Assembly (NCBI RefSeq): GCF_902832885.1
Contig: NZ_CADFDK010000007.1
Coordinates: 1 to 64,000, forward strand
Direction: 5' to 3'
Source: Burkholderia seminalis DSM 23518
GTDB lineage: Bacteria; Pseudomonadota; Gammaproteobacteria; Burkholderiales; Burkholderiaceae
DNA: 64,000 nucleotides
The notes under the pieces were generated by a model, which had not been told where the DNA came from, searched no databases, and worked only from the letters and a program-made list of their open reading frames with translations. Shown piece after piece: positions 12,016 to 20,616 of the stretch. The position numbers and the translations under genes were made by a program. The number at the start of each line of letters is the position of its first letter. Positions within the stretch are counted from its first letter, which is position 1.

Positions 12016-13908
12016 ATGCAGCGCTCGATCGCCACCGTGTCACTGTCCGGCACGCTCGCCGAGAAACTCGCCGCCATCCAGGCCGCGGGTTTCGACGGCG
12101 TAGAAATCTTCGAAAACGACCTCGTCTACTTCGACGGATCGCCGGCCGACGTCCGGCGCATGGCCGCCGATCTCGGTCTCGATATCGTGCTGTTCCAGCC
12201 GTTTCGCGACTTCGAGGGCGTCAGCGCGGCCCAGCTCGCGCGCAACCTCGACCGGATCAAGCGCAAGTTCGACGTGATGCATGCGCTCGGCACCGACCGG
12301 ATCCTCGTCTGCAGCAGCGTGTCGGCCGACACGATCGCGGACGACGGGCTGCTCGTCGACCAGCTCGGCGCGCTCGCCGAGGCCGCTCGGCAGGCCGGCG
12401 TGGTCGCCGCGTACGAAGCGCTCGCGTGGGGCCGCGTCGTGAAGCGCTATGGCCATGCGTGGAAACTCGTGAATGCGGTGAACAGCCCGCACCTCGGCCT
12501 CGCGCTCGACAGCTTTCACACGCTGTCGCTCGACGATTCGCCGGACGGGATCGCCGACATCCCGGGCGACCGGATCGCGTTCGTGCAGATCGCCGACGCA
12601 CCGAAGCTCGCGATGGACGTGCTCGAATGGAGCCGCCACTTCCGCTCGTTCCCCGGCCAGGGCGACTTCGACCTCGCGCGCTTCACCGCGCGGGTGATCG
12701 AGTCGGGTTATACGGGGCCGCTGTCGCTCGAGATCTTCAACGACGGCTTCCGCGCGGCGCCGACCGCGATCACGGCCGCCGACGGCCATCGCTCGCTGCT
12801 CTATCTGGAAGAACTGACGCGCACGCGGCTCGCGCAGGACGGCCGCGCGCCGGCCGCCGGCCAGCCGCTGTTCGCGCCGCCGGCGCCGCCCGCGCACGTC
12901 GGGTTCCAGTTCATCGAATTCGCGGTCGACGCACCGGCGGCGGCGATCGTCGGCGAATGGCTCGGCCGGATGCGCTTCCGGCTCGCCGGCCGGCATCGCT
13001 CGAAGGACGTGACGCTGTTCCAGCACGGCGCCGCGTCGATCGTGCTGAACGCCGAGCGCGATTCCTTCGCCGATGCGTTCTTCCAGCAGCACGGGCTGTC
13101 GCTGTGCGCGTCGGCGTTCCGCGTCGACGACGCGAAAGTGGCGTTCGAACGCGCGGCCGGCTTCGGTTACGCGCCGTTCTCGGGGCGGGTCGGGCCGAAC
13201 GAACGCGTGCTGCCGAGCGTGCAGGCGCCCGACGGCAGCCTCGAGTATTTCGTCGACGAAGCACCGAACGCGCCGACGCTGTACGAATCGGACTTCGTGC
13301 TGACCGACATCGACGGCCCGAGCGAAGTCGGCCCGCTGACGGGGATCGACCACGTGTGCCTCGCGCTGCCGGCCGACGCGCTCGACACGTGGATCCTGTT
13401 CTTCAAGACGGCGTTCGGCTTCGAGGCCGAGCGCAGCTGGCTCGTCCCCGACCCGTACGGACTGATGCGCAGCCGCGCGGTGCGCAGCGCCGACGGCTCG
13501 GTGCGGATCGCGCTGAATGCGTCGGTCGACCGTCATACGGCCGTCGCCGAATCGCTCGACCGCTACCACGGCACGGGGCTGAACCACGTCGCGTTCCGCA
13601 CCGACGACATCGTGAAGACGGTCGCCGCGTTCGCGGCCGACGGCGTGCCGTTCCTGCGCATCCCGCCCAATTACTACGACGATCTCGCCGCACGCTACGC
13701 GCTGCCGGACGAACTGATCGACACGCTGAGCGCGCACCACCTGCTGTACGACCGCGACGAGCACGGCGGCGAATTCCTGCACGCGTATACGGAACTGGTC
13801 GACAACCGCTTCTCGCTCGAAATCGTCGAGCGGCGCGGCGGGTACGACGGCTACGGCGCGACGAACGCGGCCGTGCGGCTCGCCGCGCAGGCCCAGCGCA
13901 GGAAATAA
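12016..13908 (+). CDS. quiC: 3-Dehydroshikimate dehydratase QuiC, fused to an HPPD-like domain
   Basis: A 630-residue two-domain enzyme. Residues 1-275 form a sugar-phosphate-isomerase/AP-endonuclease-like barrel with the metal set E134, D165, Q191 and E239 known for bacterial dehydroshikimate dehydratases. Residues about 290-620 are a vicinal-oxygen-chelate, 4-hydroxyphenylpyruvate-dioxygenase-like domain with the triad H446 (IDHVC), H524 (LNHVAF) and E602 (SLEI). The enzyme converts 3-dehydroshikimate to protocatechuate; the role of the second domain is less clear. The start at 12016 follows AGGAA. It is divergent from aroQ-aroE-MFS and completes the route to the beta-ketoadipate pathway. 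Confidence 0.9.
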   Translation: MQRSIATVSLSGTLAEKLAAIQAAGFDGVEIFENDLVYFDGSPADVRRMAADLGLDIVLFQPFRDFEGVSAAQLARNLDRIKRKFDVMHALGTDRILVCSSVSADTIADDGLLVDQLGALAEAARQAGVVAAYEALAWGRVVKRYGHAWKLVNAVNSPHLGLALDSFHTLSLDDSPDGIADIPGDRIAFVQIADAPKLAMDVLEWSRHFRSFPGQGDFDLARFTARVIESGYTGPLSLEIFNDGFRAAPTAITAADGHRSLLYLEELTRTRLAQDGRAPAAGQPLFAPPAPPAHVGFQFIEFAVDAPAAAIVGEWLGRMRFRLAGRHRSKDVTLFQHGAASIVLNAERDSFADAFFQQHGLSLCASAFRVDDAKVAFERAAGFGYAPFSGRVGPNERVLPSVQAPDGSLEYFVDEAPNAPTLYESDFVLTDIDGPSEVGPLTGIDHVCLALPADALDTWILFFKTAFGFEAERSWLVPDPYGLMRSRAVRSADGSVRIALNASVDRHTAVAESLDRYHGTGLNHVAFRTDDIVKTVAAFAADGVPFLRIPPNYYDDLAARYALPDELIDTLSAHHLLYDRDEHGGEFLHAYTELVDNRFSLEIVERRGGYDGYGATNAAVRLAAQAQRRK

Positions 13909-13942
13909 GGGAAGGAAGCGAAGCGGGCCTCGCGGCCGGACC

Positions 13943-13983
13943 GCGGATGTCGTCCGCAGGGGATGTAACGGACGACATTCCGC
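13943..13983 (+). terminator. Stem-loop after quiC, possible terminator
   Basis: Arms 13943-13956 and 13969-13983 pair over 14 positions with one bulged base. No T run follows, so rho-independent termination is uncertain; it may instead protect the quiC mRNA end. Confidence 0.4.
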
Positions 13984-14083
13984 ACGCACCATCATGGTGA
14001 ATCAGACGGCCGCGAACCCGCCCGCACGGCTCACCGCGATCGGGCCGGGGCCCGCGCCGCGTTTGGCGTTACATCCCGTAACG
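13960..14083. promoter_or_regulatory. Paired GTTACATCC-type dyads upstream of the 87-residue gene
   Basis: GGGATGTAACG at 13960-13970 is repeated in inverted form as CGTTACATCCC at 14067-14077. The second copy is itself part of a dyad CGTTAC-ATCCC-GTAACG (14067-14083). Two copies about 107 bases apart, ahead of a gene that starts at 14196, suggest a regulator-binding pair. Nothing nearby identifies the protein that would bind. Confidence 0.35.
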
Positions 14084-14195
14084 CGTACCGCAGTGCAGCA
14101 TTCCGCCGCCCGCCACGGTTTTAAGAATCGCTTAAGTCTTCGACGGCACCATCCGCAACCAGTACCCGATGGTTATCTCGAAAAGGAGGAAAGCG

Positions 14196-14459
14196 ATGAG
14201 CGCCGTAGAAGCACCCGCGGGCCGCCCGGCCGCGCCCCCTGCAAAGAAGACGATGCTGCGCCGCCTGCTCAGTCATCATGAAATCGCGACGCTGCTCGTG
14301 CTGCTGCATGCACCGATCGGCGCGAACGCGAAACCCGAACTGCCTGCGCTGCAGGAAGCCGGCCTCGTCGAGATGGTCAAGCTCGACCCCGATACGGCCC
14401 CGAGCTTCCGGCTGACCGAGGACGGCACGGCCGTCCTGAAAGGGCTCGGCTACCGCTGA
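14196..14459 (+). CDS. Small protein of unknown function, winged-helix-like
   Basis: An 87-residue cytoplasmic protein that I do not recognise. A strong AAGGAGGA site five bases before the ATG argues that it is really translated. Residues 20-30 are basic; the rest (HHEIATLLVLLHAP, then a helix ending LQEAGLVEM, then FRLTEDGTAVLKGLG) resembles the helix-helix-wing order of small winged-helix DNA-binding domains. That reading is inference. It stands alone between quiC and a leftward regulator gene. Confidence 0.7.
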   Translation: MSAVEAPAGRPAAPPAKKTMLRRLLSHHEIATLLVLLHAPIGANAKPELPALQEAGLVEMVKLDPDTAPSFRLTEDGTAVLKGLGYR

Positions 14460-14555
14460 GCGGCCGTTCTCACGGCTTCCCCGTTTCTCCGTTTCCCCCG
14501 CATTCCCCGCCACACCCCGATCCCTGCGATTCGCCGGCCCGGCCGGCGAATCGCG

Positions 14556-15350
14556 TCAACCCGCCCGCTCCTGCAGCATCAACCGGTATTCCGTCGGCGT
14601 GACGCCGACCGTCGCCTTGAACTGGCGCGTGAACGCGCTGTGATCCGTATAGCCGCATAGCGCGGCGACGTCGGTGACCTTGTCGTGCGTGACGAGCAGC
14701 GCGGTGGCCGCATCGAGCCGCGTCTTCAGCAGCACCTGGCGCGGCGTCAGGTGAAACACCTTGTGGAAGTAGCGTTCGAGCTGCGCGACCGACATCCCGG
14801 CCATCTGCGCGAGCTGCTTCAGGTTCAGCGGCTGCACGTAGTGATCCTGGATGTGCTGGACCACGTCGGCGAGCCGGCTGTACGCCGGGTGCGATCCCTC
14901 GTGCGCCTTCAGGTCGCGCGAGATGCCCGCGAGGCCGACCACCCTGCCCGCGGCGTCGCGCAGCGGTTCCTTGCAGGTCAGGCACCAGCCCGGCTGGCGG
15001 CCCGGATACAGGTGCAGCTCGAGCTGGTCCATCAGTTGCTGGCCGGCGTTGATCGTCGCCATGTCCTGCTCGAAATAGCTGCGGCCGAAGCGGCGCGGAA
15101 ACACCTCGTCGGCGGTCTTGCCGAGCAGGTCGCGCTTGTCCTTGTAGCCGCAGCGCATCGCCAGCGTGCGATTGACGATCGCGTAACGGCCGCTCGCGTC
15201 CTTCACGAAGAACGCGACGTCCGGCAGCGCATCGAACACCGGTTCGAGCAGGCGGAAGTGCGCGAGCATCGCGCCGAGATCGGCGTTGTCGGGCTGGTAG
15301 CGCAGCGTTTCGGACGGGCTCATGGGCGGTACGGCAAGCAAGGTCGTCAT
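14556..15350 (-). CDS. PAS-AraC family transcriptional regulator
   Basis: A 264-residue regulator. Residues about 34-150 look like a PAS sensor domain (FDALPDVAFFVKDASGRY at its start). Residues about 158-262 hold the two helix-turn-helix motifs of AraC/XylS proteins (LNLKQLAQMAGMS and VTDVAALCGYTDHSAF). It is divergent from the binding-protein gene at 15967 and is its likely regulator. A later methionine at 15323 is an alternative start because no clear ribosome site precedes 15350. Confidence 0.88.
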   Translation of the reverse strand: MTTLLAVPPMSPSETLRYQPDNADLGAMLAHFRLLEPVFDALPDVAFFVKDASGRYAIVNRTLAMRCGYKDKRDLLGKTADEVFPRRFGRSYFEQDMATINAGQQLMDQLELHLYPGRQPGWCLTCKEPLRDAAGRVVGLAGISRDLKAHEGSHPAYSRLADVVQHIQDHYVQPLNLKQLAQMAGMSVAQLERYFHKVFHLTPRQVLLKTRLDAATALLVTHDKVTDVAALCGYTDHSAFTRQFKATVGVTPTEYRLMLQERAG

Positions 15351-15966
15351 CCCGGCAACCGCGAAGCGAGTGGCAGATGGCGTCGATTATAGAAGCGCCC
15401 CTTCGATCGCGTCGCGCCGAGCGCGGGGCAGGCTGGTTGGCGGCGGGCGGCCGCATCGCGGTCGAGCGCTATCGGCCAGCGATACAAGTTGCGCACGCAA
15501 CCACTGTGACAGGTGTGCACGACCGGCTGCGATCACGATTCCCGTGCCGCCGGCATGCCGTACGACACCCGCGGCAACGCATACCCGGAACCGCCATCCT
15601 AAAAATGCGGACGGCCCGCGTCTTGGCGCGTTTGCGCATTCACCATGACGATTTCAGCATATATCAGGGTTATCGACGATATGCCGATATCGTCGCCGGT
15701 CACGCATCGAACGCGCAAGACGCCCGCATTTTCGCTATCTAGACTTGCTTCACGGTCACGAGACGACATCCCGCCGCTGCGGCAATCGGCACGCACGGCC
15801 CGCCGCATCCACCGTCGTGCACGCCGATTCCGGCACAGCACGGGCAGCCCGCGGCAGGCCTGCACGGCCCTCGCATCGGCCTGCCGACCGAACCGTCTCG
15901 CCCGGTTTACCGGCGCCGGCACGCATGCCGGCGGCGGCCCAACCACGCCATCAAGGGGAAGTGAAA
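15351..15966. promoter_or_regulatory. 616-base divergent intergenic region with a 22-bp dyad
   Basis: No convincing gene is seen in this long gap. A perfect dyad with 9-base arms, CGACGATAT-GCCG-ATATCGTCG, sits at 15674-15695 in an AT-richer patch (15651-15700), about 270 bases ahead of the binding-protein gene. It is a candidate operator for the neighbouring PAS-AraC protein or another regulator. Confidence 0.45.
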
Positions 15967-17103
15967 GTGAAGCTGAAGGTATCGCACGTCGCGCTGGCCG
16001 CCGCCTGCGCACTGTCGGGCGCGCACGCCGGCGCCGCCGACGTCGTCAAGATCGGTTTCGCCGCACCGCTGACCGGCCCGCAGTCGAATTACGGCACGGA
16101 CATGCAGAAAGGCGTGCAGCTTGCGATCGCCGATTTCAACGCGACGCATCCGACGATCGGCGGCAAGCCCGTCACGTTCCAGCTCGACTCGCAGGACGAC
16201 CAGGCCGACCCGCGCACCGGCACGACCGTCGCGCAGCGGCTGATCGACGACAACGTCCGCGGGATCATCGGCCACTTCAACTCGGGCACCAGCATTCCGG
16301 CCTCCGACCTGTACGATCGCGCGGGCCTGCCGCAGATCTCGATGGCGACGTCGCCGCAATACACGGCGCGCGGCTACAAGACGACCTACCGGCTGCTGAC
16401 GAGCGACGCGCAGGCCGGCCGCATCGTCGGCACCTACGCGGTGAAGACGCTGCGCTTCAAGCGCATCGCGATCATCGACGACCGCACGGCCTACGGCCAG
16501 GGCATCGCCGACGAATTCGCGAAGGCCGTGGAAGCGGCGGGCGGCACGATCGTCAAGCGCGACTTCACGAACGACAAGGCGCTCGATTTCTCCGCGATCC
16601 TGACCAACCTGAAGGGGATGAATCCCGACGCGATCTTCTACGGCGGCGGCGACGCGCAATCGTCGCCGATGATCCGCAAGATGCGTCAGCTCGGGATGAA
16701 GTCGGCCTTCGTGACGGGCGAGATGTCGCGCTCGCCGACGTTCCTGAAGGTCGGCGGCGACGCGGCCGAAGGCGCGATCGTCTACATGGGCGGGCTGCCG
16801 AAGGAAAAGATGCCGGGCTTCTCGGGCTACGCGGCACGCTACAAGGCGCGCTTCAACGAAGACGTGATCACCTACTCGCCCTACTCGTACGACGGCACGA
16901 TCGCGCTGCTCACCGCGATGAAGGACGCGAATTCGACCGATCCGAAGGTCTACACGCCGTATCTCGGCAAGGTGTCGGTCAAGGGCGTGTCGGCCCCGAG
17001 CATCGCGTACGACGCGAAGGGCGACCTGAAGGACGCGCCGGTCACGATCTACAAGGTCGAGCACGGCACGTTCAAGCCGGTCGATACGATCGCCGGCAAC
17101 TGA
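15967..17103 (+). CDS. Branched-chain amino acid-type ABC transporter binding protein
   Basis: A 378-residue periplasmic binding protein of the Leu/Ile/Val (Peripla_BP_6) family. The signal peptide covers about residues 1-23 (ending HAGA before ADVVKIG). The motifs APLTGPQSNYG and YDGTIALLTAM are typical. The start is taken as GTG at 15967, eight bases after AAGGGG; a second GTG at 15961 is too close to that site. No permease or ATPase gene is next to it, so it is an orphan binding protein whose ligand is unknown. Confidence 0.85.
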   Translation: MKLKVSHVALAAACALSGAHAGAADVVKIGFAAPLTGPQSNYGTDMQKGVQLAIADFNATHPTIGGKPVTFQLDSQDDQADPRTGTTVAQRLIDDNVRGIIGHFNSGTSIPASDLYDRAGLPQISMATSPQYTARGYKTTYRLLTSDAQAGRIVGTYAVKTLRFKRIAIIDDRTAYGQGIADEFAKAVEAAGGTIVKRDFTNDKALDFSAILTNLKGMNPDAIFYGGGDAQSSPMIRKMRQLGMKSAFVTGEMSRSPTFLKVGGDAAEGAIVYMGGLPKEKMPGFSGYAARYKARFNEDVITYSPYSYDGTIALLTAMKDANSTDPKVYTPYLGKVSVKGVSAPSIAYDAKGDLKDAPVTIYKVEHGTFKPVDTIAGN

Positions 17104-17134
17104 AGCGGCCGAGACGCACGCTCCCTTCCGCGCG

Positions 17135-17157
17135 GCGCGGCGGCTCACCCGCCGCGC
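17135..17157 (+). terminator. GC-rich hairpin after the binding-protein gene
   Basis: A 9-bp stem (GCGCGGCGG at 17135-17143 with its complement at 17149-17157) and a 5-base loop, 32 bases past the stop codon. No T run follows, so termination would need help from Rho. The rest of 17104-17424 shows nothing that can be named. Confidence 0.35.
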
Positions 17158-17424
17158 GCGCCGCGCACGCTTCGGCCGCACGGCCCGAAGCCGCCCTCGA
17201 CGCGCGCCCGCGTGCAGGCATTTCGCGCTCCTGTAGAATCCCCCCACCCGCTTTGACGCCTCGTCTCCGCCGTGCCCCATCCCGGTGCGGCGGTGCGTGT
17301 TTCGTGCCTTACCCGGCACGCGGCACGCTTCGACGACGCCAGCCGCGCCTTGTCAGTCCATGCCGATAGCGGGCCCTGGAGACGCAGCACCGACAACAAC
17401 ATTCGAAAACCGACCGTCCTGACC

Positions 17425-18735
17425 ATGCAAGCTTCCGAATTGAGCGGCGTGCCTCGCGCCGCCGAACGCGCGCTCACGCGCAGCGACTACAAGACCCTTG
17501 GCCTTGCCGCACTCGGCGGCGCCCTCGAGTTCTACGACTTCATCATCTTCGTGTTCTTCGCGCCGGCGATAGGACAGCTCTTCTTCCCGCACGACATTCC
17601 CGACTGGCTGCGCCAGTTGCAGACGTTCGGCATCTTCGCGGCCGGCTATCTCGCGCGCCCGCTCGGCGGCGTGATCATGGCGCACTTCGGCGACCTGTTC
17701 GGCCGCAAGCGGATGTTCACGCTGAGCGTGCTGATGATGTCGGTGCCGACGCTGCTGATGGGCCTGCTGCCGACCTACGACACGATCGGCATCCTCGCGC
17801 CGGTGTTGCTGCTGCTGTTCCGCGTGCTGCAGGGCGCGGCGGTCGGCGGCGAAGTGCCGGGCGCATGGGTGTTCGTGTCCGAGCACGTGCCGTCGCGCCA
17901 CATCGGCTATGCGTGCGGCACGCTGACCGCGGGCCTCACGGCCGGCATCCTGCTCGGCTCGCTGGTCGCGGCCGGCATCAACACCCGCTACTCGACGGCG
18001 GAAGTCGCCGCGTTCGCGTGGCGCATTCCGTTCCTGCTGGGCGGCGTGTTCGGGCTGTTCTCCGTGTACCTGCGCCGCTGGCTGCACGAAACGCCGGTGT
18101 TCGCCGAAATGAAGGCGAAAAAGGCGCTCGCGGCCGAGATTCCGCTGAAGGCCGTGCTGCGCGACCACGGCCGCGCGGTGATCGTGTCGATGCTGCTCAC
18201 GTGGATGCTGTCGGCCGCGATCGTCGTCGTGATCCTGATGACGCCCGCGCTGCTGCAGAAGCAGTTCCACCTGACGCCCGCGACGACGCTGTTCGCGAAC
18301 AGCGTCGCGACGCTGTGCCTGACGGCCGGCTGCATCACCGCGGGGTCGCTCGCGGGCTGGATCGGCGCGAAGCGCGTGCTCGCGATCGGCGGCATCGGGC
18401 TGGCCGCGTGCTACTACCTGCTGTTCGCGCAGGTCGCGGCCGACACGTCGACGCTGCCGCTCTACTACGGCATCGCGGGCTTCATGGTCGGCACGATCGG
18501 CGCGGTGCCGTTCGTGATGGTCAAGAGCTTCCCGGCCGTCGTGCGCTTCTCGGGCATCTCGTTCTCGTACAACGTCGCGTACGCGATCTTCGGCGGCCTC
18601 ACGCCGGTGATCGTGTCGCTGATGATGAAGTCGAACCCGCTCGCGCCGGTCGTGTACGTCGCGGCGATCTGCGTGCTCGGCGCGATCGCCGTGCAGTTCT
18701 CGAAGGATGCGAAGGACGTGAAGGACGCGCGCTGA
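17425..18735 (+). CDS. MHS-family MFS transporter
   Basis: A 436-residue, 12-segment transporter of the metabolite:H+ symporter family (ProP/KgtP/ShiA relatives). The motifs ALEFYDF in segment 1 and GDLFGRKRMF after segment 2 are characteristic. Substrates in this family are organic acids and betaines; none can be assigned here. The start at 17425 is chosen because the 51-residue extension to 17272 is not membrane-like and arginine-rich; no clear ribosome site is seen. It stands alone and ends in a strong terminator. Confidence 0.85.
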   Translation: MQASELSGVPRAAERALTRSDYKTLGLAALGGALEFYDFIIFVFFAPAIGQLFFPHDIPDWLRQLQTFGIFAAGYLARPLGGVIMAHFGDLFGRKRMFTLSVLMMSVPTLLMGLLPTYDTIGILAPVLLLLFRVLQGAAVGGEVPGAWVFVSEHVPSRHIGYACGTLTAGLTAGILLGSLVAAGINTRYSTAEVAAFAWRIPFLLGGVFGLFSVYLRRWLHETPVFAEMKAKKALAAEIPLKAVLRDHGRAVIVSMLLTWMLSAAIVVVILMTPALLQKQFHLTPATTLFANSVATLCLTAGCITAGSLAGWIGAKRVLAIGGIGLAACYYLLFAQVAADTSTLPLYYGIAGFMVGTIGAVPFVMVKSFPAVVRFSGISFSYNVAYAIFGGLTPVIVSLMMKSNPLAPVVYVAAICVLGAIAVQFSKDAKDVKDAR

Positions 18736-18766
18736 ACATCGGCGCGCAAGCGCCGGTTTCATGCGG

Positions 18767-18805
18767 AAAGGGCCGAATCCCGCGACGTGCGGGATTCGGC
18801 CCTTT
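18767..18805. terminator. Bidirectional intrinsic terminator between MHS transporter and DoxX
   Basis: A perfect 17-bp stem (18767-18783 with 18789-18805) with a GACGT loop and TTTT at its 3' foot. It lies between converging genes and can end both. Confidence 0.9.
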
Positions 18806-18853
18806 TGACTTGGCGCGGACTTGGTGCGGCGCGACGCCGCGGATCGATTCAGT

Positions 18854-19291
18854 TCAACGCAGCACGCCGTACGACGAACTCGGGCGGCGCAGCGCGTCGA
18901 TGCTCGCGCCACCGGCGCCGGTGACGAACAGCAGCAGGAAACCGCCGGCGATCGCGACGTTCTTCCAGAAGTGGATCACCATGTCGTGCTGGACGGCGGC
19001 ATTCGTCGCGTCCCAGAAATTATGCCCGACCATCGCGGTCGCGATCGTGTAGACCGCCATCAGCAGCGCGAGCGGCCGCACCTTGTAGCCGACGATCAGC
19101 AGCAGGCCGCCCAGCCCCTCGATCGCGACGACGATCGGCGCGACGACCTGTTGATAGGGCACGTTCATCGCATGCAGATACGCGATGAAATCACTGTAGC
19201 CGAGCAGCTTCATGATGCCGCCCCACAAAAACAACGCCGCCAGCGCCAGGCGTGCGAAAAAAATGACGCCGGAATCGACGGAACGCGTCAT
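18854..19291 (-). CDS. DoxX-family membrane protein
   Basis: A 145-residue protein with four hydrophobic segments, typical DoxX length. The N-terminal motif ARLALAALFLWGGIMKL and the second-helix region EGLGGLLLIVGYKVRPLA fit the family, whose members take part in redox or sulfur-related membrane complexes in some organisms. The start at 19291 has GGAG seven bases upstream. It lies after the FucU gene on the same strand with a 194-base gap that probably holds its own promoter. Its specific role is unknown. Confidence 0.85.
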   Translation of the reverse strand: MTRSVDSGVIFFARLALAALFLWGGIMKLLGYSDFIAYLHAMNVPYQQVVAPIVVAIEGLGGLLLIVGYKVRPLALLMAVYTIATAMVGHNFWDATNAAVQHDMVIHFWKNVAIAGGFLLLFVTGAGGASIDALRRPSSSYGVLR

Positions 19292-19485
19292 GCCTTTCTC
19301 CTCGTATGCAATTCGGCCGTCCGCACGGGCGCGCCCATGCGGCTCGGGAGCGCCGCGCGGCCCTGCGGGGCGCGCGGCAAATGGGCCAGCATAGAGGGTC
19401 TTTCCGCGGTGTCCAAGAAAAAGGTTGTAGCAAATCTTTACACTGCGGCCGCGGCACCGGCAGCCCGGCGCATCGAAAAACGCGT

Positions 19486-19941
19486 TTAGCCGGCGTCGCT
19501 CAACAGCACGCCTTTCTTGAAGATGAAGCAGCCGTAGCCGCGCAGCTCGCCGGTGACGATCACCGCGTACGTCTGCTGCGCGCGCTCGTAGAACGCGAAA
19601 CGCTCGACGCCGGTCAGCGGCACCGCGCGCCCTTCCGCGCGGTCGATCTCGGCCTGCACTTCGCGCTGCACGGGCGGCACCGCGGTCGCGTCGCCGACGA
19701 CTTCCATGCGCCACGCGGGCGTGTCGACGAACGTATCGAGCGGCAGCACCGACAGCACCGCGCGCACGACGCGCGCCGAATCGGCGCCGTCGATCCGCAG
19801 CGCGCGGCCGACCACGGTGTGCTCCGCGACGGATTCCGCCGGGAAATTCGCATCGCAGATCGCGATTTCGTCACCATGGCCCATCGCGCGCAGCGTGTGC
19901 AGGATGTCGGCGTGCAGCAGCGGGTCGAGATTCTTCAGCAT
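19486..19941 (-). CDS. RbsD/FucU-family sugar mutarotase
   Basis: A 151-residue protein of the RbsD/FucU family, which speeds anomer exchange of ribose or fucose. The N-terminus LHADILHTLRAMGHGDEIAI carries the family histidine H22 and the aspartate of GDEI. A tyrosine-rich C-terminus (FYERAQQTYAVI, then YGCFIFKKG) is also typical, and closer to FucU. It lies downstream of the galactarate dehydratase gene, so it could serve an alternative sugar or sugar acid. The ribosome site (GGAG) is 11 bases from the ATG, somewhat far. Confidence 0.82.
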   Translation of the reverse strand: MLKNLDPLLHADILHTLRAMGHGDEIAICDANFPAESVAEHTVVGRALRIDGADSARVVRAVLSVLPLDTFVDTPAWRMEVVGDATAVPPVQREVQAEIDRAEGRAVPLTGVERFAFYERAQQTYAVIVTGELRGYGCFIFKKGVLLSDAG

Positions 19942-19953
19942 GTCGGCTAGTCT

Positions 19954-19994
19954 CCGGGATCGGGAAGGAACCGCGTAACGTTACCCGATCCCGG
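19954..19994 (-). terminator. Stem-loop between NTF2-like and FucU genes
   Basis: An 11-bp stem (CCGGGATCGGG at 19954-19964 with its complement at 19984-19994) encloses a 19-base loop that itself contains most of the palindrome GTAACGTTAC (19975-19984). It follows the NTF2-like gene and precedes FucU, so it could be a weak terminator or a control site. There is no T run. Confidence 0.4.
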
Positions 19995-20020
19995 CGGCCG
20001 CTGCGCATGCATCGCCCGCA

Positions 20021-20413
20021 TTACGACGCCGCGGCCGGCATTTCGTCGATGAAACCCGTGACCGATGCGAGGCGGCCCGACGCGTCGACGGTGCCGAAGT
20101 CCGAACCCTTCACGATCGCCGCGCCGTCGGGCGACACGAGCGCCCACGAGAACCGCAGGTGCCGGCCGAAGCCGTCGACGTCGGTCGTGCGGCGGAAGCG
20201 GCAGGCGGGAAAGCGTTCCTGCACCGCCGCGATCATCGTGTCGATGCCCGCGTGGCCGTCGCCGCTCATCAGCGGATCGCGATACGCCGCGTCGCTCGCG
20301 TAGGTCGCATCGATCAGCGCGCGGCGGCGTGCGACGTCGGGTTCGTTCCATGCGTCGATGTAGCGGTCGATCAGGCCGGTGTGAACGGACGCAGCGGATC
20401 GGGCGGTGTTCAT
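20021..20413 (-). CDS. SnoaL/NTF2-like protein
   Basis: A 130-residue protein with the cone-like NTF2 fold pattern: an N-terminal helix (HTGLIDRYIDAWNEPD), then TYASDAAYRDPL, then beta strands ending VTGFIDEM. Members are small enzymes or ligand-binding proteins; no catalytic set can be assigned from sequence alone. The start at 20413 follows AGGAG. It lies after garD but behind a terminator, so it likely has its own promoter in the 203-base gap. Confidence 0.75.
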   Translation of the reverse strand: MNTARSAASVHTGLIDRYIDAWNEPDVARRRALIDATYASDAAYRDPLMSGDGHAGIDTMIAAVQERFPACRFRRTTDVDGFGRHLRFSWALVSPDGAAIVKGSDFGTVDASGRLASVTGFIDEMPAAAS

Positions 20414-20568
20414 GGCAAGACTCCTGGTGTCGATGAAGGGACGATGTCGCGAACGTTTCGTGTCCGCGTGCCGCCATCGTCGCCGGGCTCGCGCGGGCGG
20501 TCGATTACGCGGGAGGTAAGGAAATCGCGCCTGCCACCACCGGCACACCCGTGCGGCCGCAACGAAAA

Positions 20569-20588
20569 CGGGCGCCCGAAGGCGCCCG
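20569..20588 (-). terminator. UUCG-loop terminator after galactarate dehydratase
   Basis: On the minus strand CGGGCGCC-TTCG-GGCGCCCG is followed by TTTT. The stable tetraloop and T run, 29 bases after the garD stop, mark a rho-independent terminator. Confidence 0.85.
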
Positions 20589-20616
20589 CACCGGCGTGCC
20601 GCCACGTTCGCGCGCA

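Noticed and set aside
13908-14196. Repeats after quiC considered as a CRISPR-like or mobile-element end
   Set aside because: Only two inverted copies of one element and a single stem-loop; no array, no transposase and no target duplication.
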